Assembly: GCA_903813345.2 (NCBI GenBank)
Contig: CAIIXF020000008.1
Coordinates: 9,701,278 to 9,761,277, forward strand
Origin: Owenia fusiformis
Taxonomy: Eukaryota > Annelida > Polychaeta > Sabellida > Oweniidae
DNA length: 60,000 bases
Direction of reading: 5' to 3'
Position 1 is the first letter of the stretch. Each line of letters begins with the position of its first letter. Below the pieces are notes generated by a model, which had not been told where the DNA came from, did not search any database, and worked only from the letters and a program-made list of their open reading frames with translations. The translations under genes were made by a program, and so were the position numbers. Below, in pieces: positions 57,001 through 60,000 of the stretch.

Positions 57001-60000
57001 CTGGGCCAACCAGATAGAGAAAGTAAAGCAATTACATCAACAACTCCTAGTTCGTCATGGGGTCATGCTGGTGGGACCAACAGGTATTTTAAATTAATGT
57101 ACTTCTATGTTTCAATATTATAGACACCAAAAATATGTTAGTCTGGTCACACAATATTCACCTCCTTCCCTCTCCCTTCCCCTCGTACTCTTAGATTACA
57201 TTATTATGTCACCACCAAGAATCATTGGTTGTGACTGGCATTTGGAATCTTAAAAAATGTTATAATTTCCAAATACAAATGTTTATTTTATACCTACATG
57301 AGTGTCATATTAATGTCTTTTTATATTGTATTTTATACTACAGGTGGTGGTAAGACCATGGTACGCAGTATATTACAGAAGACACTTGTGTTACTACCCA
57401 CAATTTCAATGGATGACCCAGGGGCACAAACTGTTGGTCCTGATGGCAAAAGGCAGAGCATATTTGTGGTGAGCAGTCATTTATATGTGTTACATGATGT
57501 CATACAAAAATGTTCTCGATATAGTTCTTACCTGCCTATTTATTATATACTATGCATCAATGAAAATATTGTGCTCCAAAAATCTTGAAATTAATTTTGA
57601 AGATGATCTGTGTTGGGAAACATTGTGATTGTTTGGTCGAAGAACTGTGTGAATTTACAATGTGAATATCTTCAATATTTGATATTTCAGCATAATCGCA
57701 ACAAAAAAGGACATGTAGACATATTTGCAATCAATCCAAAATGTGTGAAACTTGGAGAACTCTATGGTGAAACCGACCCCAATACATTTGAATGGTCCGA
57801 TGGATTGATCGCTAATGCGGTTCGCAAATTCTCTCGTGAGTTAGGTGGCGCTTCAGTTGATGATTATCGACCAGCAACTTCTGGGGGACACAGGCCCTCA
57901 ACACAAGGTTCTGGGGCAGCATCATCTTTAGGTGGACCTAGTGAGGTGAGATATTCATGTTTAATAAACATACACTTGTACAATTACTACATGTTTTAAA
58001 ATTGCTGAACGTTGGCAATTGTTTTAGATATAAATGAATGTTAATACATTTATTAATATGATTGATGAATGTGATCACAACATAGCACCCTTGGTCCAGG
58101 TTGTGACAAAAGTATCATGATTTCTGTGACGCCCATTCTAGTTTAAGTACAATTACTCTGTTGTACATACATATACAATGCATCTTAAAATTATTGAATT
58201 TTTTTCACCAAAGCATTCTGAGCTAGATAAATCATATCTCTCAAATGATATACTCTAAGATATCAAAATTCATATGTTGTATTTTAACAACAACTTGTTT
58301 TGTATTCCATTCTACCAGAGTGTACATAGTGAGGAGGAACGACCCCTTAGTTCTGTCCCTCCTGCCACCCCTGTAGGGACCACTGATGACCAGGAATCTG
58401 AGATACAAGTAGCAGAGGAGGTCAATGATGCTATTCCAACCAACTGGAGATGGTATGTACTTGCATGTAGCATGAACTTGTAGTGTGTCTTTACTTGAAT
58501 GCTACATATGAATTTGAATGTACTTTGGAGTTGAATGTATTGAACAAAGTTAGTTGACAAGCAACAGAATATGAAATGTATGCATAATGTAGTTGGAAAG
58601 TGGAAATATCCAGACGTGTACTTTTTATTTTCAACAGGATAGTTCTTGATGGTCCAGTTGATACACTTTGGGTAGAGAACTTGAATACAGTGCTAGATGA
58701 CACCAAGGTACTCTGTTTGGCTAATGGGGAGCGTATCGGTTTAGCCAGGGGTATGAGAATGTTGTTTGAGGTTGATAATCTCTCACAAGCTAGTCCTGCT
58801 ACCATATCTAGGTGTGCCATGGTATACATGGTAAGTTAGTCATTTACATATGACCTCAATTTGCTATATTTTTGCTCATTTTAGTTCAAATATTAAAGGC
58901 AGATGTTATTTGAGGAATAAATGTAACTGTACTTGTAGGATTTATTATCAGACTACATCTACTTTTAAGTTTGGAGTCAAATTGAAGGTGAATAGTGAAA
59001 AAATGACTGAATGAAAATATTAAATAATTGAATTTTCAATATCTTATACTGTCCTGAATTTTCTAAATGACTTTATATATCTCCTTTACTTATTTAAATG
59101 TGCATTTCCTCATCTCTTTCTTAGGACCCCATAGATCTTGGTTGGAGACCTTATGTAAAGACATGGGTATCCAGACTGCCAAAGGAGATGCCTGAGAGTG
59201 GCAAGAGACACCTCCAAGCCCTGTTTGATCACAGCATAGATAAAGGCCTGGCTTTTGTGAAGAATCACCAGAAATACCAACTGATCTCTGCCCCTGAACA
59301 AAGCATGGTGATGATGCTCTGTTCTATTATGTCAGCTTTCTTTGATTTCCTTGGGAAACATGGAGGCTTTGGCAATCCTGGTAGGTTTATAGGATATTTA
59401 TATAATCTTGCTTTTCGGGTGCTGAATTGAGAAATCTGAAATTAAAAAAAATGTTAATACCCAAGAATAAGAGGATGTCCTTGTTTTTAGTTTTTTAGAA
59501 AAACATGTATGATATTAAGATGATATTTTTATTTATAGACCCAGAACCAGACAAGAGACCAGGAAGTGCTGAAAGTGGGCAAACTTCAAATTCCCGCAGC
59601 TCATCCCGTACCCACAATTCTTCTAAAACGCCTACATCAAGGCAGCGTAAAAGGTCACGGAAGTCAACTCGGCGTGAACAAAAACTCAAAGAAGAAATGG
59701 AAGCAGCTGCGGAAAAAGCTAAACTAAAAGCACAGTAAGTGTAACTTTAATACTAGAATGTTTATGCTCAATAAGATTACAAAAGTAATCCATCCCTCAT
59801 CACTTGAATGGAGATACAATTTGTACCACTACTTTCTTAAATATGACAGAGATTGTGAAAATAGTTAAAATTCAAAGTTGTCTCTGGTAATTCATTTTAA
59901 TTCATTTTTGATACTTTTATCAAATTATTGGCAAATATATACAGTACATATTATCATATTCTTAAATATTCAATTACTTTTTTTTCAAGAATCAAGAAAT
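1604..60000 (+). CDS. DNAH14: axonemal dynein heavy chain, DNAH14-like; 41 exons traced, 3' end outside window
   Basis: Motor subunit of a ciliary dynein arm, an AAA+ ATPase that walks on doublet microtubules. Exons: 1604-1730, 3314-3535, 7546-7685, 13790-13954, 14268-14383, 14685-14747, 15546-15813, 15968-16133, 16482-16669, 16987-17066, 18280-18418, 18734-18947, 19234-19354, 19842-19951, 20117-20349, 21204-21326, 33788-33961, 34316-34534, 34905-35182, 35510-35742, 36088-36359, 36653-36933, 37311-37482, 37732-37836, 46810-46928, 47284-47446, 47971-48221, 52728-52856, 53724-53826, 54288-54556, 55185-55371, 55737-55816, 56320-56500, 56960-57083, 57344-57468, 57691-57945, 58319-58452, 58638-58830, 59125-59380, 59539-59734, 59990-end. 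Every junction is GT..AG and phase-consistent, giving about 2,324 codons here. The DNAH14 label rests on remembered similarity around AAA2 ([22 protein letters not shown]), not an alignment; DNAH6 is the alternative. The frame stays open upstream of the ATG to an AG at 1571-1572, so the first exon may be internal. Confidence 0.85.
1861..3176. repeat. Pearl/Helentron-like element: (CCGT)n microsatellite plus about six 135-160-bp core repeats
   Basis: The ends share an inverted 11-bp motif (TCCCATCGAAC near 1862, its complement near 3166-3176). At 1899-1991 is a CCGT/CCGTA tetranucleotide run. From about 2240 to 3090 a unit recurs with GGAGCGATTTTGTTCATATT at about 2311, 2465, 2601, 2735, 2895 and 3031, so spacing is 134-160 bp. 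Units also carry GGCCATTTTGAAAAATGGC inverted motifs. A tetranucleotide microsatellite next to about 150-bp core repeats is the known layout of molluscan Pearl elements. The open frames through the CCGT run are trivial consequences of the repeat. Confidence 0.6.
3656..3732. mobile_element. tiny mariner-like MITE (about 75 bp)
   Basis: A short imperfect palindrome: TACACAGGATGGGCCAAAAAG near 3654-3674 opposes TTTTGGCCCACCCTGTA near 3716-3732. Ends with TA and CAGGxTG-like termini, as in mariner-type MITEs. It lies in dynein intron 2 and encodes nothing. Confidence 0.5.
4204..5260. repeat. degenerate pogo/Tigger-like repeat remnants
   Basis: Dynein intron 2. At 4207-4400 the sequence repeats motifs of the form TTGAACCTGTATATCTGAACACC, CACCTCCCAATCTGAACAC and CACCTGTCTAATCTGAACAC. 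At 5127-5240 a related strand reads CCAACCTCTCTTAAGTGAACACC. This resembles decayed terminal repeats of pogo/Tigger elements. No transposase ORF is visible between them. Identification is from general resemblance only. Confidence 0.35.
5342..6209 (-). CDS. small secreted protein with two PAN/Apple-like domains (2 exons)
   Basis: Predicted extracellular protein of about 210 residues on the minus strand; exon 1 6209-5834, exon 2 5598-5342, joined in phase 1 across a GT..AG intron. I start at the ATG at 6209 because it opens a signal peptide ([18 protein letters not shown]) ending near residue 26; the frame also extends upstream to 6410 without such a feature. Domain 1 (about 35-125) has the cysteine pattern of an Apple fold ([24 protein letters not shown]). 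Domain 2 (about 126-205) repeats it ([44 protein letters not shown]). PAN/Apple modules bind proteins or glycans; the ligand cannot be told. It lies antisense inside dynein intron 2. Confidence 0.65.
6411..7545. other. intronic AT-rich sequence, no gene seen
   Basis: Remainder of dynein intron 2 upstream of the PAN gene and before exon 3. AT-rich with short poly-T runs; no ORF with homology, no clear repeat. It would contain the promoter of the minus-strand PAN gene, but I see no definable motif. Confidence 0.5.
7686..8939. other. intronic sequence, no gene seen
   Basis: Start of dynein intron 3 and presumptive 3' flank of the GT92-like gene. A GC-richer patch at 7945-8115 has weak inverted ends (CACGGGGGTAAAGCAG against CACCCGTGTTACTGCCC) and duplicated GCTCGGCGGTA motifs at 7983 and 8029, possibly an old MITE. 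Otherwise AT-rich without recognisable features. Confidence 0.4.
8940..10364 (-). CDS. GT92-family (DUF23) glycosyltransferase-like type II membrane protein, single exon
   Basis: 474-residue intronless ORF. A short basic N-terminus (MRKMRK) precedes a signal anchor ([17 protein letters not shown], about residues 23-39), the topology of a Golgi type II glycosyltransferase. The lumenal part carries GT92/DUF23 landmarks: [22 protein letters not shown] (about 217-238), [22 protein letters not shown] and [21 protein letters not shown]92 enzymes include beta-1,4-galactosyltransferases acting on N-glycan core fucose. In the usual DxDEF metal-binding position this protein reads TGPMDFIIP, so both aspartates of DxD are missing. 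It may be inactive or altered. Methionines 12, 17 and 20 are alternative starts. It lies antisense in dynein intron 3. Confidence 0.75.
   Translation of the reverse strand: MCAVCCSKSVTMILFKMRKMRKLILISTFVFLTTGALWFKASPTSTFCTQHNNNWKVLLSEALPDGTHELVAYSAYYDNRTAGKQHIRIISATNFTDDDRLYCELLYEDGQTIASTVEIVTLNQQSNVKYPAVFVLCEIPMKIKEEQNKASLPIYEQQRALGKPCAVSFSIHHSKENEEGKLKDYIPVQYQSNGHGAKIKMRNFAVCLPPYSIDNISPEHLVEYLELYQLLGVQDFYAYSNSETIPKETKQVVDFYINKGRLTVLPWKPFSDTQDTNYEMAAINDCLYRTMFRYHYVIFTGPMDFIIPHVKDNKNLGALMEHLDRTTVRPGSFAIRRAVFHTKPENHINLDTIEQYTEKINISEKQTFLDQTRKCITMMNVRRLQFQARRKGTSVISIPERVIEMGSVFAWKHVTGYWGVDVPGEEAIVHSYIPCQGICEDNQKLVYNDVTIHKWIYKLWRNVNTVLKQMSTIS
10365..13789. other. rest of dynein intron 3: pogo-like remnants and AT-rich DNA
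   Basis: At 10710-10800 and 11095-11300 are related, decayed segments with TACAGTGAAACCTGTGAAC, TTCACTACAGTGAGGTTTC and TTCTCTGTAGTGAGGTGGTC motifs, resembling pogo/Tigger terminal regions. No transposase is visible. A tandem-repeat element at 11866-12505 is listed separately. The rest to 13789 is AT-rich without homology. The promoter of the minus-strand GT92 gene must lie just above 10364. Confidence 0.4.
11866..12505. repeat. tandem-repeat element (about 125-155-bp units), Pearl/Helentron-like
   Basis: Bounded by GTGGTGACATATTGTTATGGTC (about 11866) and CTGGTGACATTTTGTCATGTTA (about 12480). Between them a unit containing TTCAAATTGACCAATTTTTTC, TCAAAATCATCTACAAGTTCTC and a GACCTTCAATGACCTTCTCAAGGTC module recurs at about 11985, 12111, 12265 and 12388. 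A similar pair of end motifs occurs at 1452-1545 beside the mariner, so the family is dispersed. Confidence 0.5.
14768..15178. mobile_element. two adjacent hairpin MITE-like segments
   Basis: First hairpin: GTTATGTACTTGGGGGTTTT at about 14772 opposes AAACCGACCGTACATAAC at about 14893-14910. Second: TTTATCCTATACCAAGTAGAG at 14914 opposes CTCTACTTGGCATAGGATAAA ending 15178. Inside the second, GAAGCGGGAAGATATGCA is repeated (about 15022, 15044, 15065). Located in dynein intron 6; non-coding. Confidence 0.5.
17190..17715. mobile_element. hAT-type MITE with perfect 8-bp target duplication
   Basis: 526 bp bounded by TAGGGATGGGACGG and CCGTCCCACCCCTA inverted termini. Both sides carry the identical 8-mer GTATTAAT (17182-17189 and 17716-17723), the target-site length of hAT transposons. 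The interior has CGGTTCGGTT-rich ends and no ORF. It lies in dynein intron 10. Confidence 0.85.
18419..18733. other. intron with a short local duplication
   Basis: Dynein intron 11. A segment of about 40 bp is imperfectly duplicated (TGCACATGTACTGTTAATAATG near 18450, TGCACATGCGCTATTTATAATG near 18523, both followed by AATTTATAT). A small hairpin (ACTTCACTTGCGTTGTGTGAAGT) sits at about 18659. Nothing else seen. Confidence 0.4.
20565..21098. mobile_element. MITE with internal palindromic TGACGTCA sites
   Basis: About 534 bp in dynein intron 15, ending in inverted TTATTATATACCC / GGGTATATAATAA. The interior has an inverted pair GTGACGTCAGCGGG (20946) and CCCGCTGACGTCAC (about 20981), plus GTGACGTCATC near 20668. 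TGACGTCA is the consensus cAMP-response (CREB/ATF) site; whether it functions here is unknown. The minus-strand frame at 20456-20713 has no homology. Confidence 0.6.
21640..21930 (-). pseudogene. LINE (non-LTR retrotransposon) pol C-terminal remnant
   Basis: On the minus strand the sequence encodes [23 protein letters not shown] followed by [13 protein letters not shown]. The pattern C-x2-C ... EDE-HFL--C--Y resembles the cysteine-rich tail after the reverse transcriptase of many CR1/RTE-like LINEs. No reverse transcriptase core is present nearby and stops follow, so it is a truncated relic inside dynein intron 16. Confidence 0.45.
23148..24301 (+). pseudogene. DIRS-like gag ORF with an apparent frameshift
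   Basis: Putative structural protein of the retrotransposon. The 5' part (23148-23543) reads in one frame through [19 protein letters not shown]; the 3' part (23540-24301) continues in another, with [16 protein letters not shown] visible upstream of its nominal start. Homology therefore seems to switch frame near 23455-23470, suggesting a small indel. The 3' part ends in a basic, asparagine-rich tail ([19 protein letters not shown], then GKGRGEKK) typical of nucleic-acid-binding gag C-termini. It overlaps the RT ORF by about 158 bases. Confidence 0.6.
24144..25832 (+). CDS. DIRS-like reverse transcriptase-RNase H ORF
   Basis: 562-residue frame overlapping gag. RT motifs in order: [21 protein letters not shown] (about 163-183), [14 protein letters not shown] with the first catalytic Asp, [14 protein letters not shown], and the active-site box YLDD at residues 276-279 (24969-24980). 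RNase H follows with [14 protein letters not shown] (first Asp), [12 protein letters not shown] (Glu) and [17 protein letters not shown]. After that glycine pair at about 25680 the frame leaves RNase H homology and reads the recombinase region out of frame, so the RNase H C-terminus is missing. The nominal ATG is arbitrary; translation may start upstream or by frameshift from gag. Confidence 0.85.
   Translation: MRELNQRSLLNQIRKTTTTTTESPVSITTMALVKRTALTLFVAREEERKNHSDYLPISSSPPSLCLPQLPVSPQQLPVGGRLQHFLAKWKEITDLGGFLQIIKEGYQPKLHTKPTLTCNPWPFQSSTRDRKDLYAATVTQLLEKQAIEVVQNVSSPGLYSHLFFVPKKSGSLRPVINLHHLNLHLEVPKFKMETVAQIMDAVQPQQWVTSIDCVDAYFHLPIKQSFRKYLRFVVQDQVLQFKALPFGLASAPMIWTHLLRPLAAHLHSRGILFHYYLDDWLIRGNSPTVVLQHTQMVLELAQALGFLINFKKSELQPTQKFTYVGVEYDLSKGICRPPHDRVEKIWKAGQHLLEKGIASAETWQSLLGLLSSAEKQVPLGRLHLRPLQCCLFQQWSPLSQPQSHLVVLSPDAQGALLWWLDPRNLQAGQPLNRFHPTMTIYTDASLEAWGAHTQSQECSGVWSQLESSHHINFLELLTVKKALMFFKEKITGQNILICTDSTTVAAYINNQGGPGRGFLKKCPKQYKSLGENLPMPSTIQSGNYSLFGVWKEIPIPSRHLFQ
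25680..26728 (+). CDS. DIRS-like tyrosine recombinase ORF
   Basis: Phage-integrase-type recombinase that would insert the circular DNA intermediate. The frame is open from 24335, but only the part from about 25680 reads as recombinase; before that it is a shadow of the RT frame. The N-terminal SAM-like core-binding domain starts at [19 protein letters not shown], then KWKLFSVWC and YRTAINNVR. The catalytic domain shows the first Arg ([15 protein letters not shown]), the HxxR box ([11 protein letters not shown]) and the Tyr nucleophile in FIDFYLRDV, so the key residues are present. It ends at the stop at 26726-26728, about 65 bp before the internal complementary region. Confidence 0.85.
26791..26881. 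repeat. DIRS internal complementary region (circle-junction copy)
   Basis: GGGAAGTAAGTGATATAAACT (26805-26825) is the exact complement of the left outer end at 23049, and GAAGATTTTTTTTATTAAATC (26826 on) is the complement of the right outer end at 27134. The two are fused head to tail, as in DIRS internal complementary regions, which template the circular intermediate. Confidence 0.9.
27513..31667. mobile_element. large fold-back element with inverted arms of tandem units
   Basis: Termini TAGTGAGGTAGCACCG (27513) and CGGTGCTACCTCACTA (ending 31667) are exact complements, and complementarity runs about 1.47 kb inward on both sides (27513 to about 28980; about 30185 to 31667). Each arm holds about three units of 350-380 bp marked by TGGTAAGTGTCAAAGACCAT, GATCAAAAGTGGGCGTCGCC and long G runs (28173-28212, 28560, 28900) or their complement (30965-30980). 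The spacer, about 29000-30180, has short open frames without recognisable homology. The left end lies 3 bp from the GPCR start codon. Flanking TA could be the target duplication, but this is not certain. Superfamily not identified. Confidence 0.75.
29000..30180. other. spacer of the fold-back element; short ORFs of unknown origin
   Basis: Minus-strand frames at 29012-29254 (contains [16 protein letters not shown]) and 29498-29698 (ends [19 protein letters not shown]) show protein-like composition and could be relics of the element's own transposase or of captured sequence. I recognise no domain. Stops separate them. Confidence 0.3.
31668..31894 (-). pseudogene. possible displaced N-terminal segment of the GPCR
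   Basis: On the minus strand just outside the fold-back element an ORF starts with a hydrophobic, signal-like stretch ([17 protein letters not shown]) and continues with [20 protein letters not shown] before entering the element at 31667. It points toward the GPCR start at 27509 on the other side. It may be the original extracellular N-terminus cut off by the insertion. Joining the flanks with one TA copy does not keep frame, so this needs a further indel, a splice, or is wrong. Confidence 0.3.
31895..33787. other. end of dynein intron 16, AT-rich, one decayed repeat
   Basis: Mostly AT-rich single-copy-looking DNA. At 33445-33620 the string AACCTCTACAAGTTGAATACC followed by GCCAAGTCGAACACTG again resembles a pogo/Tigger end. 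No gene seen. Confidence 0.4.
33788..37836 (+). CDS. DNAH14: dynein heavy chain exons 17-24: tail to linker
   Basis: Eight exons, 578 codons (residues 826-1403 from the ATG at 1604), covering the conserved DHC_N2/linker region. Landmarks: [19 protein letters not shown] across exons 17/18, [16 protein letters not shown] (exon 21; the family-typical R-x-RHW motif), [18 protein letters not shown] and [21 protein letters not shown] across exons 22/23, and [26 protein letters not shown] (exon 24). The linker is the mechanical element that swings across the AAA ring. Exon 16 joins exon 17 in phase 0 across a 12.46-kb intron holding the GPCR and two large elements. Confidence 0.92.
37837..39280. other. 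dynein intron 24, 5' part; 3' flank of the ankyrin gene
   Basis: AT-rich sequence without ORFs or obvious repeats. The part next to 39281 should be the 3' UTR of the minus-strand ankyrin gene; no polyadenylation signal can be assigned with confidence. Confidence 0.4.
39281..44912 (-). CDS. ankyrin-repeat protein with polyalanine tracts and acidic tail (4 exons)
   Basis: Predicted 1,178-residue cytosolic or nuclear scaffold on the minus strand: exons 44912-44831, 44285-44163, 44003-43881, 42489-39281, all GT..AG and phase 1. Exons 1-3 encode an acidic, disordered N-terminus ([21 protein letters not shown], then [21 protein letters not shown]). The last exon holds 14 near-identical ankyrin units built on [14 protein letters not shown] and [11 protein letters not shown], each followed by a run of alanines encoded by a GCT/CAG microsatellite, then more diverged ankyrin repeats ([40 protein letters not shown]). 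A helical region and a C-terminal Asp/Asn/Glu-rich tail ([13 protein letters not shown] to the end) follow. The frame reads on to 42691, but that extension lies in the intron: the acceptor at 42490-42492 fits the upstream exon phase. Partners unknown. Confidence 0.75.
40530..42270 (-). repeat. array of 14 ankyrin-coding units with CAG/GCT microsatellites
   Basis: Units of about 110-165 bp, almost identical in DNA. Three versions alternate in a higher-order pattern, marked by [21 protein letters not shown] and SRYSSGVEC. The alanine run differs from unit to unit, longest near 41716-41764. This points to recent tandem duplication with repeat-length slippage. Confidence 0.9.
42744..43836. mobile_element. 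mariner-like MITE with another inverted-repeat element nested inside
   Basis: Outer element: CGAGGGGTGATCCAAAAGTC (42744) opposes GACTTTTGGATCACCCCTCG (ending 43836), flanked by TA on both sides; the arms stay complementary for about 165 bp. Inner element: GGGTCCCTGCCACCCGGAACGGTAT (42911-42935) is an exact complement of 43645-43669. No transposase ORF in either. The whole sits in intron 3 of the ankyrin gene, itself in dynein intron 24. Confidence 0.8.
45129..45794. mobile_element. GC-rich MITE rich in CGGCCG, PIF/Harbinger-like
   Basis: 666 bp ending in inverted TGGCCTAGTCACATAGCCCG / CGGGCTATGTGACTAGGCCA (arms about 27 bp) and flanked by TTA on both sides (45126-45128, 45795-45797), the target preferred by PIF/Harbinger elements. 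The interior is much richer in GC than its surroundings and packed with CGGCCGG and CACCGAGCTC words. Open frames on both strands inside are repeats of these words, not genes. Confidence 0.75.
45795..46809. other. dynein intron 24, 3' part; no gene seen
   Basis: AT-rich. It is upstream of the minus-strand ankyrin gene (start at 44912). Nothing recognisable beyond short hairpins such as GGGCAAGTGCCC at 46381. Confidence 0.4.
46810..48221 (+). CDS. DNAH14: dynein heavy chain exons 25-27: linker C-terminus entering AAA1
   Basis: Exon 25 opens [15 protein letters not shown], the direct continuation of NPEAVQ in exon 24 as in all dynein heavy chains. Exon 26 gives [17 protein letters not shown] and HPGQVVLTV; exon 27 gives [13 protein letters not shown] and ends FEWTK, just before AAA1. 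Residues about 1404-1581. The 9-kb intron before exon 25 holds the ankyrin gene. Confidence 0.93.
48668..51340. mobile_element. mariner-like element with inverted arms of about 450 bp
   Basis: Termini CAGGGTGACTGGAAAAAAGG (48668) and CCTTTTTTCCAGTCACCCTG-like (ending 51340; here CTTTTTTCCAGTCACCCTG), each flanked by TA. Complementarity continues inward to about 49130 and from about 50820. Each arm contains the 3' part of an IS630/mariner-type transposase: on the plus strand near 50985-51107, [20 protein letters not shown] followed by [18 protein letters not shown]; the left arm holds the inverted copy. So two transposase 3' ends face each other about 1.7 kb of unrelated core (49130-50820). 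Lies in dynein intron 27. Confidence 0.75.
49130..50820. other. core of the inverted-arm element; no intact gene
   Basis: Contains two related segments (TTTGTTTAGTTGTTGGTTGGG with ATGACGTCAC at about 49610-49650; TTTGTTTAGTTGTTGATGTGG with CTGACGTCAC at about 50460-50500) and a strong hairpin at 50738-50811 closed by TTCGAGGTCTCC / GGAGACCTCGAA. The minus-strand frame 49801-50085 has no recognisable homology. Confidence 0.4.
51603..52090. mobile_element. TTAA-flanked MITE carrying a tRNA-like insert
   Basis: 488 bp with 26-bp inverted termini (ACCTGCACATCGCTCCAAAACG / CGTTTTGGAGCAATGTGCAGGT) and TTAA on each side (51599-51602, 52091-52094), the target of piggyBac-type transposases. No ORF. 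The tRNA-like sequence at about 51885-51945 lies inside. Confidence 0.7.
51885..51946 (+). repeat. tRNA-derived SINE-like head (pol III A and B boxes)
   Basis: TGGTGGCCTTGCGGTAGAATG resembles a pol III A box region and GGTTTGAATCCC a B box, about 35 bases apart as in tRNA genes. The segment CTCGCTCAGCACGCATGAGGC between could form an anticodon-like arm, and a T-rich tail follows at 51950. It does not fold into a confident functional tRNA by eye; a SINE head or tRNA pseudogene is likelier. Confidence 0.5.
52091..52727. other. end of dynein intron 27; no gene seen
   Basis: Short GC-richer patch at 52185-52320 (GAGGGGGGGTAACTTTGGATATG, GGGGGATTGGGGGGCATGCCCC) of repeat-like character; otherwise AT-rich. 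Confidence 0.35.
52728..56500 (+). CDS. DNAH14: dynein heavy chain exons 28-33: AAA1, the main ATPase site
   Basis: Residues about 1581-1897. Exon 28 has QLRYEWDEQ and [22 protein letters not shown]. Exon 29 (53724-53826) carries the P1 loop GPAGTGKT (about 1643-1650), after the family signature [13 protein letters not shown]. Exon 30 carries Walker B as [11 protein letters not shown] (about 1691-1701) and sensor region FFITMNPS, with the Ser codon split by the intron. Exon 31 gives [21 protein letters not shown]. Exons 32 and 33 read [13 protein letters not shown] and [15 protein letters not shown]. Catalytic Lys, Thr, Asp and Glu are all present, so this motor should hydrolyse ATP. Confidence 0.95.
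52969..53430. repeat. repeat with inverted ends in dynein intron 28
   Basis: Starts TTAGCTCACACAGTGAGCCTATGG and ends CACTGTGAGCACAGGACCGTAGG, with a short GTCCGTCCGTTGGTCTGTC tetranucleotide-like stretch at about 53006-53048. Similar in layout to the element at 1861-3176 but without tandem cores. No ORF with homology. Confidence 0.4.
56266..56290. repeat. (TA)n microsatellite
   Basis: Uninterrupted TA run ending about 30 bp before the acceptor of dynein exon 33 (56320). Confidence 0.8.
56886..56945. repeat. solo mariner-like terminus
   Basis: GAGGGTTGTCCCAGAAGTAATG at about 56887 resembles mariner terminal repeats such as that ending at 1453. No partner end was found, and it stops about 15 bp before exon 34. 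A similar solo end (TACAGGGTGTCCAAAAATC) is at 53642. Confidence 0.4.
56960..59380 (+). CDS. DNAH14: dynein heavy chain exons 34-39: AAA2
   Basis: Residues about 1898-2259. The P2 loop GPTGGGKT (about 1936-1943) is split by the intron between exons 34 and 35. Exon 36 gives [20 protein letters not shown] and [16 protein letters not shown], then a disordered Ser/Gly/Pro stretch ([20 protein letters not shown]) that continues in exon 37 ([18 protein letters not shown]). Exons 37/38 resume at [20 protein letters not shown] with [11 protein letters not shown] and [14 protein letters not shown]. Exon 39 gives [14 protein letters not shown] and [13 protein letters not shown]. The insert between RKFSRE and NWRWIV is longer than in most DNAHs and is one reason for the DNAH14 call. 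Confidence 0.93.
59539..60000 (+). CDS. DNAH14: dynein heavy chain exon 40 (charged insert) and start of exon 41
   Basis: Exon 40 (59539-59734) encodes [20 protein letters not shown], a serine-rich then strongly basic stretch ([15 protein letters not shown]) and a Lys/Glu/Ala helix ([15 protein letters not shown]). It lies after AAA2 where AAA3 is expected to begin and looks disordered to coiled-coil. Exon 41 begins at 59990 after TTTTCAAG, completing a Gln codon and reading IKK to the window edge. The insert could be alternatively spliced: phase 1 at its start, phase 2 at its end, so skipping it would shift frame. Confidence 0.8.

Overview
The window is metazoan nuclear DNA. It is AT-rich, and its genes are split into many short exons with GT..AG introns. 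The (CCGT)n-plus-core-repeat elements resemble Pearl/Helentron-type repeats known from bivalves and gastropods, and the other mobile DNA (DIRS-like YR retrotransposon, mariner, many MITEs) also fits a lophotrochozoan, plausibly a mollusc. That placement is inference; no alignment could be run.

The backbone is one plus-strand gene, an axonemal dynein heavy chain that looks most like DNAH14. I traced 41 exons, all with compatible splice phases, from about 1604 to the right edge. They cover the N-terminal tail (exons 1-16, 1604-21326), the linker (17-27, 33788-48221), AAA1 with its P-loop and Walker B (28-33, 52728-56500), AAA2 (34-39, 56960-59380) and a charged insert (40, 59539-59734). The gene continues past the window; its true start may lie to the left.

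Four other host genes lie inside dynein introns, all on the minus strand: a small secreted two-PAN/Apple-domain protein (5342-6209), a single-exon GT92-like glycosyltransferase (8940-10364), a rhodopsin-like peptide GPCR (22293-27509, split by a transposon), and an ankyrin-repeat protein with 14 near-identical units carrying polyalanine tracts (39281-44912).

The introns are heavily loaded with mobile DNA: a mariner transposase with an apparent intron (1-1453), Pearl/Helentron-like repeats (1861-3176, 11866-12505, 52969-53430), a hAT MITE with a perfect 8-bp target duplication (17190-17715), a LINE tail remnant (about 21640-21930), a DIRS-like element with matching terminal and internal complementary repeats inside the GPCR (23049-27134), a 4.15-kb fold-back element with internal tandem units (27513-31667), nested MITEs (42744-43836), a very GC-rich MITE (45129-45794), a mariner-like element with long inverted arms (48668-51340) and a TTAA-flanked MITE holding a tRNA-like sequence (51603-52090).

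The most striking observation is the GPCR. Taking out the DIRS-like element at the ends predicted by its own internal complementary region restores a clean in-frame receptor codon for codon. A second large element sits 3 bp upstream of its start codon.
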